Assembly (NCBI GenBank): GCA_914767715.1
Contig: OU612066.1
Location: 24,958,283-25,022,282 of the forward strand
Source of the DNA: Membranipora membranacea
Lineage: Eukaryota > Bryozoa > Gymnolaemata > Cheilostomatida > Membraniporidae
Length of the DNA: 64,000 bases
Direction of reading: 5' to 3'
Shown here: positions 12,588 to 24,407 of the stretch, piece after piece
How positions within the stretch are numbered: the stretch's first letter is position 1
How the letters are laid out: each line of letters begins with the position of its first letter
Notes under the pieces: generated by a model
Seen by the model: the letters and a program-made list of their open reading frames with translations, nothing else
Told to the model about the DNA's origin: nothing
Database searches by the model: none
Made by a program: the position numbers and the translations under genes

Positions 12588-13598
12588 ATATGTGTTTTTG
12601 TGGTAATTGAAAATTGTGTTTAAATCTTGTTTTTTTGCTTATTGACGTCAGCAGTTTTTTAATGTGTCTGGAACCATGCTATATAAGAGCATGGTTCACC
12701 AATGGAAAGCATGATTGGAATTGATTTGATTTGTTTGGCGACCCTCTGGTCGTCAAGCAGCGCTCTTTGTTTGCAACTTCATTCTGGAGACAGGTCAGTT
12801 TTTAAACATGAAAGTTTTACAGTTTTTATCATAATATTTTCTTTTATTGTACATTAGTGATATTTATAGGGAAATAGAACTTGCCTTATTATTTGATAAT
12901 GGCACAGTACAACACTTGGTTGGATTATTTATATCGTCAACTAATTTAGTTAAATGAATTAAATTGAGCATGCATGGCATCATTGACTAGAAAGTATGAC
13001 TTGTAGAAATAAGACATGCATTGTTAAGTTGAATTGTGTTTGATGTTAAACTTGCTAAGAATTAAAAGGCATGCTCTTGGGTCAAGTGTTTGATCAAATG
13101 AGATCCATATAAATAAGTCAGTGTCACATAGTAAGAATCATCATACCGAGCTCGTGAGCACAGATCTCAGTAGCGGAGAGTTAATGTGGTGACTCCATAA
13201 CCCGGAATCCCACAATATCAAGGGGCCATAAAAGCTAGAGTTGAATGCCTGCAATAATCAGCTCACTTTGGACTTCCATTAGCTATTTATATCTCATGTA
13301 ATGATGCTATACAATACCTTATTTGAATGTCTTTTCTTGGTTGCTTAGCGTCTTTCCAATCAATTTGAATTTATCATACTGTGAGTTCAGGGTTACTGAA
13401 TCATCATTTCCTCTCATCTACTGAGTTATGTGTTCACAAGCTTGGGTAGATAACTCTCAATTGGGTGATACTATTTTGTAGGTTCATTCAAACGCAATTC
13501 CTATTCAATTAACTCACATCGACAATTCCTTACAATGTATGGTCAGGTTAGTCTCATCTGAATTATCTACAGTGTAGATATACAACCTCTTTAGAAGT
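12588..13598. other. Intergenic, no gene recognised
   Basis: AT-rich sequence between the poly(A) signal of the unrecognised gene and the left LTR. Nothing further could be supported. Confidence 0.4.
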
Positions 13599-13815
13599 TG
13601 TTATATTGTGGTGTTGTGTATTGATGGCAATTAGTAATACATCAATAAGACTGATATTGTTTGTGTTTCATTGAGCCATTATATTATTGCTTCTTGCTCC
13701 AAACAGGATACAGCATCAAAAGGGATGTGCACAGGCAACACTGTGCCTACAGAACTATAGGAAAAAGGGAGTTGTCTTGCATTGAGTATAGTTAAAACAA
13801 CTCCAGAATACGACA
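13599..13815 (-). repeat. 3' LTR of the Ty3/gypsy element
   Basis: 217 bp with TG...CA ends. It matches the right LTR at nearly every position outside the nested insertion. Confidence 0.88.
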
Positions 13816-14036
13816 TTACTTTCCATTTTTTTATGAAACGTATCAATAGAGTTTTGACATAAAATAGGTTCAGCTGAATGGATTGTCACATCAAAATACA
13901 GGGCAAGGCAATGTTCAGTACATCAAATACGTTGTATGTTAGCGATGTACGTCGAGTTCAATAATCCATATGAGATATCAGTTAGTAGCAGTTTCGGTAG
14001 AGCGAGTTGTTAACGGATTTAGTAATCGCAATCAGA

Positions 14037-15440
14037 TTAGGTTTGACGAGAACTCTGCCATGTATCTGTATAGCGGTCGACGGGTCTTGTAGTGCGTGTA
14101 CTTCTACGAGGTTGTACGGGAGTAGGAGTGAGATTAGGCGGAGTCGGAGTAGGTGGTAGTCCAGATAATCTGTCAGATGTGTGTACAGTAGGCACCGGGT
14201 CAACATCGTCAGGTACGCAGGTCGTCATCGGCTCTGGATCTACAACAGTTGGAGAACAGGGCAGCAAATACGGTTTCAAATGAGAAATGTTTCTATCAAA
14301 CCTTCTACCATCGCTTCTCTCAACAGTAACATTGCTCCCACGGGTGCTCACGACAGTAACTGGTTCTGGATAGAAAGGTGTATCAGTTTTACTAGGTGAA
14401 GGATTTTTCATCAAGACATTGTCACCTGAGTTTAGCTCAAAATAGCTAGCAGAATTTTTATGATCCGCATAGAGTTTTGATTTTCCCTTATACTCAGCAT
14501 CAAAATCAGAAACATCCAGAAAATCCTCCCTGTTTTCATTCAGAAATGGTAGTTTTGTACAGATTTATCGACCGTAGAGCAGCTCAGCTCGGGATTTACC
14601 AGTGGCTGGGTGTGGAATATTACGATAGGCAGTGATGTACCTTTTTACTTCACCTTTATAGTTTTTATTTTCACTATAAGCTATCTCAATTCCTTTCATG
14701 AGAAACGAATTCTGTCGCTCCACTTCACCGTTGGCTTGAGGCCAGCGAGGAGTGATTCTCAAATGCTTTATACCCTGATGATCACAATAATCACGGAACT
14801 GTGTTGATGTAAAAGTAGTAGCATTGTCAGTTTTCAGAGTTCTGGGCAGGCCATGTGTGAAAAAGATATCAGATAGAGCATGAAACGCACCTCATAAAAT
14901 CTACTGTGGTAATCTACGACAACAAGAATGTTGTCACCATTAGGCAATGGCCTTAAATAGTCAGCAGCTAAATCTTCCCATGGATTAGAAAGGAGTTTTG
15001 TGAAACGAATAGGCTGTTTGCTTAGCCCAAGGCCTGTCAGTTGACATCCATGACATGAACGAGTGTAATTTTCAGCTTCTTTTTCCATGCTTGGCCACCA
15101 GACTTTAGACCTTAGGTTTTGTTTTGTACCCACTATACCCAAATGACCTTCATCGGCTAGTTCTATCACTTGAGTTCTCAAACATTTTGGGATCACTATG
15201 CGACTACCTCTTAGCAGGACGTTACCTACACAGCATAACTCATCAGCGACAGCTCGATACATCTTATGACCAGCAAATTTGGACCAGTCACCAAACTGAA
15301 CACATCTGCGAACCTCAAGTAACTCAGAATCTGTACTAGAATCTCTCTCAATTTGTTTGGTTGTGAGAGCACCAGGAGTTGACTCCAAAGCAACATGCCT
15401 AATAAAGGCCATGTCCTCTAACTGAGATTTTGGTTAAAGT
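14037..15440 (-). pseudogene. Integrase region of the Ty3/gypsy element, broken
   Basis: Read in pieces. 15412-14834 holds the zinc-binding HHCC module (HLGIVGTKQNL, then CHGCQ) and the first core Asp in AADYLRPLP with VVVDYHSRFYEV. After a frame break, TDNATTFTS supplies the second Asp, and 14762-14565 supplies the Glu in PQANGEVERQN. An in-frame stop follows YGR at 14565. The same frame then reopens to a Pro/Thr-rich tail (14414-14037) with RRFDRNISHLKPY, typical of gypsy integrase C-termini. It is related to K02A2.6-like metazoan gypsy elements. Not functional as it stands. Confidence 0.82.
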
Positions 15441-15481
15441 GGCAGAACTATCAGTTTTGATTAGACGAGACAACGGATCAG

Positions 15482-16987
15482 CTATATTGTTTTTACCTGG
15501 AACGTGAACAACACGGAACTCGAATGGCTCAACGATGGTTGATGATCAGTAACAAGGTCAAATTTTAGACCTAGGAGATAAGACTCAAAATGCTCACAGG
15601 CCCAAACCAGAGCTAAAGCTTCTTTCTCTGTTTGGCTATAACGCCTTTCAACATCAGACAATGTACGATTAGCATAGGAAATAATACGACTATCACCATT
15701 TTGTATTTGAATCAGAACAGCACCTAGTCCTATAGGACTAGCATCAGCGATAACTTTTGTTTCAGCAGAACAATCAAAGTAACCGAGAGTGACGGGATTT
15801 GACATTATTTCCTTGATTTTGTTGAATGCCTGGATTTCCTTCACTCCGAACTTAAATTTCTTACAGTCGCCATGTGTGAGTTTTCTTAGTGGTTCAGATA
15901 TTTCTGTGAGATTTGGTAAGAATTTGCAGAGATATGTGACTAGACCCAGGAAACTTCTTACTTCTTCAGCGTTAGCTGGTTGGCGAGCATTCTGTATAGC
16001 CTCGACTTTATCAGCTCCAGGATCAATACCATTAGCAGAGAGCTTGTGTCCAAGAAACTCGATCTCTGGCAGAGCGAACTTGCACTTCTCACGGTTGAGT
16101 GTTAGGCCGGCATCTTGTAGTAGTTGGAAAACCATTCTTAGTCTGGAATCATGCTGGGCTCTGTCCTCACCATGAACAATGATGTCATCACTCATGTTGG
16201 CTACGCCTGCTATTCCCTGAATTACTCTCCGAATCTCGTGTTGATACACCTCAACAGCAGCATTCACGCCAAAAAGCAACCTCTTATATCTGAAGAGACC
16301 AATGTGTGTAGAGAATGTGGTGATATTACGTGACTTCTCATCTAGCATGATTTGATGATATCCCCACTTCAGATCTAGCTTGCTGAAGATTTTAGATTGA
16401 TTCATGTCGAGCAGCATTTCTTCCATGGTTGGTATCGGGTGTCTTTCACGCTTCACAGCTTTGTTAGCTTCTCTCATATCAATAGTGAGGCCTATGTCTC
16501 CATTAGGTTTTGGTACGATATGAGCAGGACTCCCCCAATCTGAGGGCTTCTTGACATGTTCAATGACATCTAGATCAATCAGCTCCTGGATTTTAGACTC
16601 AATCTTCTTGCGTAAACCAAAGGGAATTCTACGATGTGGCTGTGCAACAGGTTTAACACTAGGATCAATCTCTAACTGAATCTCACGATCCTTCAACAAA
16701 CCTAGCCCGGAAAACAGACCACTAAACTCACTACAGAGAGAATCGACATCGGGATTTGGAGCGACACTATTACAGACACTAGGCTGATCAGTTTTGATAA
16801 CTAGCACACCTAGACTAACGGAATCGTCATAGCAGAGCAAATTATCAGCATTGGAATCAACTACTTTGAACTCAGAGTGAAGAACAGTCCCCCCGAATTC
16901 TAATTTTGTTTCAAACGTACCTAAAATGGCTAATGGCATGTCTGATGCGTAGCCATATAATTTTGAATTATCTAGGTTTTTTTTCAA
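15482..16987 (-). pseudogene. Reverse transcriptase and RNase H of the Ty3/gypsy element
   Basis: RT motifs appear in order: PSDWGSPAHIVPKPNGDIGL, the palm Asp in FSKLDLKWGYHQI, the LLFGVNAA block, the catalytic MSDDIIVHG (the xSDD variant frequent in Mag-like metazoan gypsy elements), and FLGHKLSANGI. RNase H follows with VIADASPIGLGAVL, SQTEKEALALVWACE and a final TDHQP. Just after TDHQP the frame is lost by a small deletion; the expected continuation (VVHVPGKNN) is in another frame. At the 5' end the frame differs by one base from the protease frame across a run of eight A. Confidence 0.88.
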
Positions 16988-17280
16988 TTAGTATACTGAA
17001 TTTTAGATTTTTTCATGGCGCCCCAGGTATCTTTTCCAATCAGATTACTGTCGCTACCCGAGTCGATGAGCATTTTTGTTTGTACACCCCCTACTGAAAC
17101 AGAAATTTTGTTCCGGTATCTCACTGACTTTTTGACAGTGAAGACGTGTTCAGAATTTTCAGCGCCTGATGTGTCAGAGTTGTCACTGTTTTGATTGATT
17201 TGGTTGACCTTTTTACCACGGTGTTTAGGCTGAAATCGGCTTTTGTTGCTAGCCTCACCCTGTCCTACATTTTTTCTCAA
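16984..17280 (-). pseudogene. Aspartic protease segment of the Ty3/gypsy element
   Basis: A 98-residue frame with the retroviral-type active site MLIDSGSDSNLIG. It overlaps the end of gag by 26 bases in a different frame, as in elements that use ribosomal frameshifting. It stops at the A8 tract before the RT frame. Confidence 0.72.
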
Positions 17281-18025
17281 AATGATTCATCTTGCAGCGT
17301 TTGCGGCATTCCTTACCTTTGGCTGGACATTTTGGATTTGAACCATGGTGCTCGTTAAAGCCACAACGATAGCATTCATTGGATTTAGTCTCAAGCTTCA
17401 GTTTTTTCACCAGAAGATTTGTTAGGCCTACTACCCTTGCCAACTCTGTTTCCAGAGCTAGAACTAGCACCAGTAATTTCGCGGTTTTGCTGTTCAACGG
17501 CTTCATCAGTAGCGGCAAAAATGAGTAGTCCCCTTTTCTCAGGCATTTTTGTCTCAAAGAGTTTGACAAACAGTTACATACAGCTTGGTCAGTGATCTCT
17601 GAATCTACATTGGTATATTCGCAACCTATAGTCATTGTTCTCAGCCTTGAAACATACTGTGCTACAGTCTCATTTTGGTTTTGTACGGCTTTACGGAACA
17701 TATGACGCTGAACAATCCTATTTGGGGTGACTGTAAAATATCTGTTGAGAGCAGTAATGGCAGCGTCATAATTATCATCATTGCCTTTGTTTGGGAGATC
17801 TTTAAATATCTGCCTAATCCTAGGGCCTCCATAAAATAATAAAGCAGCCCGCCTTTGCCTTCTCATGTCAGAGTGATTTATATCATTTACACTGTCATCA
17901 GCGTAGTTAAATAGGCCTTTGAACTCAACAAAAGGTTCAAATTCTTCTACCCAAGCCCTCCAGTTTAAAGAATCAGTGGCAGCATCTCCCTCAGGATTGA
18001 ATTTTTCAGGACCCCTAGCATCCAT
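17255..18025 (-). CDS. Gag-like nucleocapsid protein of the Ty3/gypsy element
   Basis: 256 residues beginning MDARGPEKFNPEGD. The capsid-like part contains WVEEFEPFVEFKGL and a QRHMFRKAVQNQNETVAQYV block typical of retrotransposon gag. The C-terminus has a zinc-knuckle region (CYRCGFNEHHGSNPKCPAKG, then CRKRCKMNHFEKKCR). Gag packages element RNA in a cytoplasmic particle. This frame is intact, unlike pol. Confidence 0.82.
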   Translation of the reverse strand: MDARGPEKFNPEGDAATDSLNWRAWVEEFEPFVEFKGLFNYADDSVNDINHSDMRRQRRAALLFYGGPRIRQIFKDLPNKGNDDNYDAAITALNRYFTVTPNRIVQRHMFRKAVQNQNETVAQYVSRLRTMTIGCEYTNVDSEITDQAVCNCLSNSLRQKCLRKGDYSFLPLLMKPLNSKTAKLLVLVLALETELARVVGLTNLLVKKLKLETKSNECYRCGFNEHHGSNPKCPAKGKECRKRCKMNHFEKKCRTG

Positions 18026-18387
18026 GAAACAGGGTAATGAGTCTATTTTACAGAGTAAACTTGCTTAATGCAGATTTCAACAGTTTTCAAATCCTAGCAA
18101 TGGCTTCTCACAGAGATCTCAAGCCTAAATCAATTCACAAATCCTACAAAACATGCATGACTCACTCACTATCTCCACTAGCTTGTTTTAGAATTGATAC
18201 CTTTGCTAAATCCTACCTATTTCCTAGCAAAACTTAAACAGCAACATCAAGCTTGAATCTATGCTAGTTAGGAGATTAAAATTTCAGGCTGAGTGCCATG
18301 CCAGAAGTTTCCAAGACAATTTACAAGCATATAGTAGGTTTACTTGCCTTTAATTCTTCTCCTTGTGTTACATCCTAGTCGCCAGTT

Positions 18388-19147
18388 TGTTATATTGTGG
18401 TGTTGTGTATTGATGGCAATTAGTAATACATCAATAAGACTGATATTGTTTGTGTTTCATTGAGCCATTATATTATTGCTTCTTGCTCCAAACCAGTCTG
18501 CGCATGTGCGAACTGTTGAGGCATACGTTCGTCTCTGCAGCATAGGGCTTGAACTAATTCACCTAGTCTGAGTACCGAAATTGGGAAAACAATGGAAACC
18601 CATAATTTGGAAATATTTGGGCCTAAATGGAACACTGGTTTTGATATCTCATAACCTTAAACCGTGGGAGTTGCCTTTCTTGATGGAAGGCAGCGCCACC
18701 ACTGCCGTGCTACAGAGATTGACTATGTCACAAGGCTATCCCAGTCTGCGCATGTGCGAACTGTTGAGGCATAAGTTCGCCTCTGCAGCATAGGGCTTGA
18801 ATTAATTCACCTAAACTGAGTACCTTAATTGGGAAAACAATGGAAACCCGTAATTTGGACATATTTTGGCCTAAATGGAACACTGGCATTGCCATCTAAT
18901 AACCTTGAACTCTCGCAGTTGCCTCCCATGATGGAAGGCAGCGCCACTATTGCTGTGCTGCATAGATAGACTATGTCACTATGTCACTATCCTGCAGGCA
19001 GAGTGAGGCTATCCTGCAAGCAGAGTGGCTCCAAACAGGATACAGCATCAAAAGGGATGTGCACAGGCAACACTGTGCTTACAGAGTTATAGGAAAAAGG
19101 GAGTTGTCTTGCATCGAGTATAGTTAAGACAACTCCAGAATACGACA
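18388..19147 (-). repeat. 5' LTR of the Ty3/gypsy element, interrupted by a nested insertion
   Basis: LTR sequence is 18388-18493 and 19037-19147. The break at GCTCCAAAC is filled by 18494-19027 and followed by a second copy of GCTCCAAAC (19028-19036). Removing insert and duplication leaves exactly 217 bp, matching the other LTR. Confidence 0.88.
18494..19027. mobile_element. Nested dimeric MITE-like insertion with 9-bp target duplication
   Basis: Two ~248-bp head-to-tail units start at 18494 and 18742 with CAGTCTGCGCATGTGCGAAC. They are followed by a short TATGTCAC / CTATCCTGCA mini-repeat. The insert ends GCAGAGTG, so its ends are roughly inverted (CAGTCTGC and CACTCTGC). GCTCCAAAC flanks both sides (18485-18493, 19028-19036). 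No coding capacity. The superfamily is uncertain; a 9-bp duplication would suit Mutator-like or Merlin-like elements. Confidence 0.72.
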
Positions 19148-19746
19148 GACGTTGAAATAGATTGTTTGATAATTTCCAGACTTTCCAATATGTGTATATT
19201 TCAGACAGGACATCATTCTTTACAGCCAAAGTGCTGACTCTCCATGGGCTGCCACGCAGGGGCAACAGTTTGGGGTGCTCAAAGTAACTCTAACCCAATC
19301 AGATCTTTGGTAAACACACAATTATATGCTCCACTTTGCTATCAGGTTTATTATATTGAACAGTACTAGTATATGGGTAACATTATGGATCGAAACTTGT
19401 TTTTTTCCAGTATTTAGTGAAAAAAGGGTTCAGCCATCTCATCACGCCCACATGAAAGTATAAGTAATGATATCATAATGTGACAAAAACCTCCTAACAA
19501 ACCAGTTTGTATTCAAAATAACAAAATGATGAAAAACAATGCCACATATCAATTTTTTAGTTTGTAGCTAGAGTATAGAATAAGTTTGCCCCCCACCCCC
19601 TGTGGATGAGGTTGTGTATCAATATTACTCTGCCACGATAGGTGAAACAAATAGTTTTGGAGCACTATCTGAATGCTGATCAGCATTTATGATCATAACA
19701 CCAATGTTCCTTTTAGTTATCAAATTAAACAACAGAAATGTCACTT
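19148..19746. other. Downstream flank of collagen copy A, part of the segmental duplication
   Basis: From about 19300 this matches, with many differences, the sequence at about 28480-28935 downstream of copy B (for example AGTTAT...AAACAACAGAAATGT just before both stop codons). No gene recognised. Confidence 0.5.
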
Positions 19747-22700
19747 CTACTTGGAGCAGACTACACATGATATTGCTTTACCACTCTGGTATGGAGGGCA
19801 GTGCTGGTAGAACTTATCACAGTCTGCTTTAACTGTGTAAATCGAAGCACCTTCATATGTACCTGCAGGTTTGAATGGGGCACCTTCAGCAAGTTCATCT
19901 ATACATTTGTAGGTTCCTTTAAACCCTTTGTCTTCTATGGGGTCATTCGGGCTGAACTGATCGGCTGCGGTCATGACAAAGCCTTTATTGGACAACTTGT
20001 CTTGGCCGGTATCATAATCTTGGTGACCCCCTGGTTAACTTCACACACAGAGCACGGTACTGACTGCCATGCAAGTGGCTTGGTGAATGTATTGCCGACA
20101 GATGAGTGGTACCAAAATGAGGAGAAGGCCACATGGGGAACATTAGGTGGGTCAGCGATATATTCAGGCTCTGACGGCAGACATTGGTAGTTAGCTCCAC
20201 CTCCCGCAGCCCTGTAATCTGGTCCAGCCATAAATCCTCTGTAAATAGACAGTTTTCTGAGCTCTGATTTACGCCTCAAGTCGGAGTTGTCCTCTCTCCA
20301 GTTTGGTACTTTTAACCCACGCCGCATAGGAAAAACGTGCTGAAAAGAGGGTTATCTTGAAAACCGCTTATAATAGGATAAAAATTATTTTTGATTTAGA
20401 ATCTGCAACATTAAAAACTCACATGGACATAGTTTGGGAAATAATTTTAGTATTTGGATAGTCAATTATAGCATTTTCTGCCTGGTTTGCGAACAATTTG
20501 GCAGAATTTTTTACAAGTTTTGTCACTAAACTTAAGATTTATCAACATTCAAGCCTCCTATGATTTGGAAACCCAGACTCTGAATCAAAAATCATTTTTA
20601 TCCTCGTTATAAGCGTTATCAAGATAACCCTCTCTCAGCAGGTTTTTCCTATGCGGCGTGGCCGTGGGTTAAAAGTACCAAACTGGAGAGAGGACAACTC
20701 CGAATAAAGGCATAAATATGAGCTCAGAAAACTGTCTATAGGCTTTGAGGTTGATGGGCAGACTGTCCGGCCCCACCTTGTGTATACTGCCCTCGCAGAA
20801 TGAGGCAATTTTGAAGAAAACTGTTTCCATTCTGAAAATTATAATGTCAACAATTGTTATAGAATCACAAAACCTTTGGATAAAACAAAAAATGTATGGA
20901 AACAATGCAGTGCGTCTCAGTAATAATGAAACCATATTTTCTTATGTAACTGAAGAAGCTCGAGTATATAAGGGTATACCTAGCCGCTGTGTTGAACTAT
21001 TACTTTCCCCTTAATATGGGAAGAACCTAATAGCCCCAAGTCTTTGGCAGGGTGGGGTGGGCTCACCCAGTGATGTATTGCGAGCACAGGAATAAATTAA
21101 TTTATATTTACACTTGTATGCTATCGATACCCCTTATTGCAGTCTGCATTAAGCTGTGGAAGTTTTCAAGAAATTTCTTCTGTGCCCTACATTGTTTTAT
21201 CACGCATTTTTAGCCTCCTAAAACCTTTCCCCTTTGTATTTTTGTTAGTATTTATGCATATACTATAAACCTCAGCCTCTAATACCACTGAATCGGGGGA
21301 CTAACAGATAATATAATATATTTTTTAATTCATCAATCAATCCTGTTTGTTGGGTTTATATTTAACATTTCTTTATTGGATTAAGTATCACCAAAGCACA
21401 CCAATGACTGACTCAAAGTCATTACATTCCGTTTTGCTATAAAATAGCTTTCTTGAGAAAACATTTGGTTTCACAATGAGGCGTTATCAATCCATGTTAC
21501 CTAAATTTGTCAATTGCCAGGAATGTAAAAATAGTTGGTCACTCATACCGTACACCTCCCATGGTTGTGCTGTAAGCCGTCGATACGATACAAAGATTGG
21601 GATAAGTGGAACAAGACTTTCATCCTTATATCCTTATATATATTTTTTTTTTGCAGCAAATTCTTTGTCATAAACTGCATTTTGTTTTTTTATTACTGGT
21701 GTGCTCTGGGAAGTAATGAGGAAATGATTAAAATAATGGTTGATGATGAGAGGAAGGACTGCAAAGCAGTTAAATCCAAGATTAATCTGTGTTGTGCATT
21801 GCGTACTTGTAAAGAAGCTATCTATTTAAGTTTAACATTTGGCTCATACTCTGTAGTGTAGGATTATAAGGTCATTACATTACGTATATCTATTCAATTT
21901 ATTCATAGTTGAGGTCAGTTCAAACAATCTCAACATAGGTTTGAAAACACCACCTAGCAACTTACCAATGTAAAAGAAGTCCTGTCTTCCAAGTAATCTC
22001 AGGCAGCTGCAGAGGTAGCAGAGATGCAGTAGTTCTCAGATTCAGGGCAATCAATCAAAAGACTGGTAGTTTTAGAATTCCCACAATTCAATAGACAGTG
22101 GTCACATGACTTCCTTGTGGCCAACAGCATGGTAAACTATGTAGGAGTTGTCATAGCTTTGTAAAAGGCTAGACAACCCTAAAATTTGGGAATGCGATGA
22201 GATACTTGATAATTTGTTTTGGAATGATTTCAGTCTAAAAAATAACTTTAGAAAAGTTTGATTTATATTGTATATTATAAGAGAAAAAGTGCAAAAAATC
22301 TTTTGGCTAAATAAAACTGTATATTTTACCTTGCTCCACTACATCCTGAAGTATATCCAGAGAAACAAAGTCCTTACCATCTCTCCCGTCGCGACCGTCT
22401 CTACCCTGAAGAGAAAATTTCAACTATTATAAGTCTCCCATTGTAAGGCATTCAAACAAGACCCTGACAAGGTATAATTGTTTTTTTATGTATTGCGGAA
22501 AAAAATCTTTGTCACTTATGTAATGTCGCAAAATGCCATAACTCATCCTCAATTTTACATAACCGTGTCAGAAACAAAATTAGACAATGTCAGACACTCA
22601 GACGCAATTCAACAATATGATAAACACGTACCGGCACTCCGGGCGGACCTCTCAGTACTGTTAGTGAATCTGTTTTATCCCCAATGTGTACAACATCTCT

Positions 22701-23170
22701 TTTCTCTCTGTTACTCCAACAACAGCTTCTGCTCCAATGATAAAACAACAGTCACATTAGTATTTATATCTTCATTGTCATTATTGTCATTATTCTGGTT
22801 AACCAAACTAACATGGCTTGGGGGTGGGTTAAAAAACTGTAAACTAAAAAACAGACATAAAATCTTTGGGTATTTATTTGTACAAGAACTGGGGGCTGTT
22901 TTTCATAACTCCATAATTTCAATGATTAAAAGGTCCTTACAAAACAGACAGTAAAAAGTGTAGCACATGAGAACATTTGAAAGTATCTTCACCGACCTGT
23001 GCTTGCTTCAAAGAGGCAATCTGGCCTTTTAGTTCTTGGTGGATAGACTTGAAGTAGTATCCTCCATACAGAATGCAGCCAATGATGAGATAATTCATCA
23101 GTAACAACAATGCTAATCCAGCACACAGCCCCTTACTCCGTTTGTGCATTTTATCTGCACTGCCATGCAT
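19747..23170 (-). pseudogene. Short-chain collagen C4-like gene, copy A (disrupted)
   Basis: All four exons of intact copy B have counterparts. Exon 1 is 23170-22997 (58-residue start MHGSADKMHKRSKGLCAG with a signal-anchor helix). Exon 2 is near 22720-22634, exon 3 near 22408-22332 (GRDGRDGRDGKD), and exon 4 is 20845-19747. Lesions compared with copy B: a 489-bp MITE in exon 4 (20248-20736); a 22-base deletion near 19987 that shifts the frame before the last ~80 codons; and loss of about 8 bases in exon 2 near 22715 that brings a stop into frame if the same acceptor is used. The donor of exon 1 is also weaker (GTCGGT). Intron 3 is much longer than in copy B. Conclusion: pseudogene, unless splicing bypasses these regions. 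Confidence 0.8.
20248..20736. mobile_element. MITE inserted in a collagen coding exon
   Basis: 489 bp with perfect terminal inverted repeats GACAGTTTTCTGAGCTC and GAGCTCAGAAAACTGTC, flanked by TA on both sides. A second inner inverted pair (about 150 bp, including GGCGTGGGTTAAAAGTACC and its complement) makes it a large foldback. Copy B has uninterrupted coding sequence at the same point. TA flanks suggest a Tc1/mariner-type target, but no transposase is present. Confidence 0.82.
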
Positions 23171-24407
23171 TTTCTAATTTGTGATTGTGAACAGCCAAAA
23201 ACCGAAGTTTATTATATGGATTACGGATAGTAAATGAGTGCCGGCTAGTGAGAGAATCATGTTTTGTTGCGTGCACAAGATGTAAAAAAGGTTTTTGTTA
23301 CCAAGGCCATATTCTTTCTTGTTATACAACGACAAAAACAATTTCCTAGAAAATCCAGCATGTAAACAGTTTTGCACAGGGATGGTTATGTTTGGCCTGA
23401 AGCAACAACATCGTCTTAAAATATGCTAAGGCTATTCGCTTCCCCGTTTTGAAAGATGACCCTGAATATCGCGTTGCCTTCCTCCTGAATGTATGAAAGG
23501 CTACATCAAGGTTTTAAGTGTCACGTGTAACAGATATGTATCCATATTACCATTATAGGGACTTAAAGACTTAACGGCATTCGTCATGAGAATCTCATGC
23601 TATTCTCCGATTCTACTGCCAGGCTACCTGGGAGGACGGGAAAGGTTTAGTCTCTTGTACCAGATAGCCAAATCACATTGTTTACAATTAAAACGTTATG
23701 ATGATACATACCACAGTTATGGGTCATCATCTGTGTCTTGGTAACTAATGTTTTGGATGAAAGTAATCAGAATTTTCCAACCATACTCTATGGCTAGTTT
23801 TACTAAAAAAAGCTGCTGGCAGAAATATAAAAGACGCAGTTTTCAGTAATCTTTCTGTATTAAAAAATGATCACCTTATCAGAGAGAATCTTCATTTCTA
23901 GCTTAACAATGTTTGGTTTGTACCACAGAAGTGAACACAAATTATGCCCGACGTTAGACTAGGTATGATGATAAAGCCAAGGAGACACGAGGCCTAAAAC
24001 TGACTCATACATGGCGAAAGCAACTTGCATCTTGCATCTACAGTTACCAGAGCAAGATGTGGACTTAGTCTTAGTGCTCAGATGGCCGCAATGCGAGTCA
24101 GTGGCCTTACGTTATCAAAAACTCAACCACTTAATTGAGTGTTTGATAATGTAATGCCACCAACTCACATTGCAGCTGTCTGAGCACTTAGACTACTATG
24201 GGCAACACAACTCGTTGATACTTGCAGACAATACAACTAGTTCCTATATACTTTTCCCTCAGTAGCGATCCCTGGTGAAAGTGATAAAGTCTGTTTATGC
24301 TGTTAGGAGAGTAAAACAGGAAAAATTCAGAGAATTCAAGTATGACCACAACAGTTGAATACATCAGCACCATTGCTATTTGTTTTATCTTCTCTTTTGT
24401 TTGATGC
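23171..24407. repeat. Upstream segment of collagen copy A, duplicated at 30877-32104
   Basis: About 1.2 kb upstream of the copy A start codon is nearly identical to the sequence upstream of copy B, up to TCTTCTCTTTTGTT, where the two diverge abruptly. It presumably includes the ancestral promoter. No specific promoter element is identified. Confidence 0.7.

Larger units (their letters stand above)
13599..19147 (-). mobile_element. Ty3/gypsy LTR retrotransposon, full-length but decayed
   Basis: Two LTRs begin TGTTATATTG and end GAATACGACA on the plus strand: 13599-13815 (217 bp, the 3' LTR of this minus-strand element) and 18388-19147. The second is also 217 bp once a 534-bp insertion and its 9-bp duplication are removed. 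Coding order on the minus strand is gag, protease, RT-RNase H, integrase. A primer-binding-site-like TGGCGACTAGG lies at 18374-18384 next to the 5' LTR, and an A-rich polypurine-like tract precedes the 3' LTR. The LTRs differ at about five positions by eye, so insertion is fairly recent. Several frameshifts and a stop inactivate the pol frame. No clear target-site duplication was seen. No envelope-like gene is present. Confidence 0.9.

Noticed and set aside
13599-19147. An endogenous retrovirus with envelope
   Set aside because: No envelope-like frame between integrase and the 3' LTR; gene order and motifs fit a plain Ty3/gypsy retrotransposon.
19801-20190. 129-codon plus-strand frame, and a similar one at 28990-29271
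   Set aside because: Antisense shadows of the collagen C4-like exon on the minus strand; they contain no independent motif.
21476-21861. 65- and 108-codon plus-strand frames
   Set aside because: AT-rich intronic sequence of the collagen pseudogene, low complexity, no motif.
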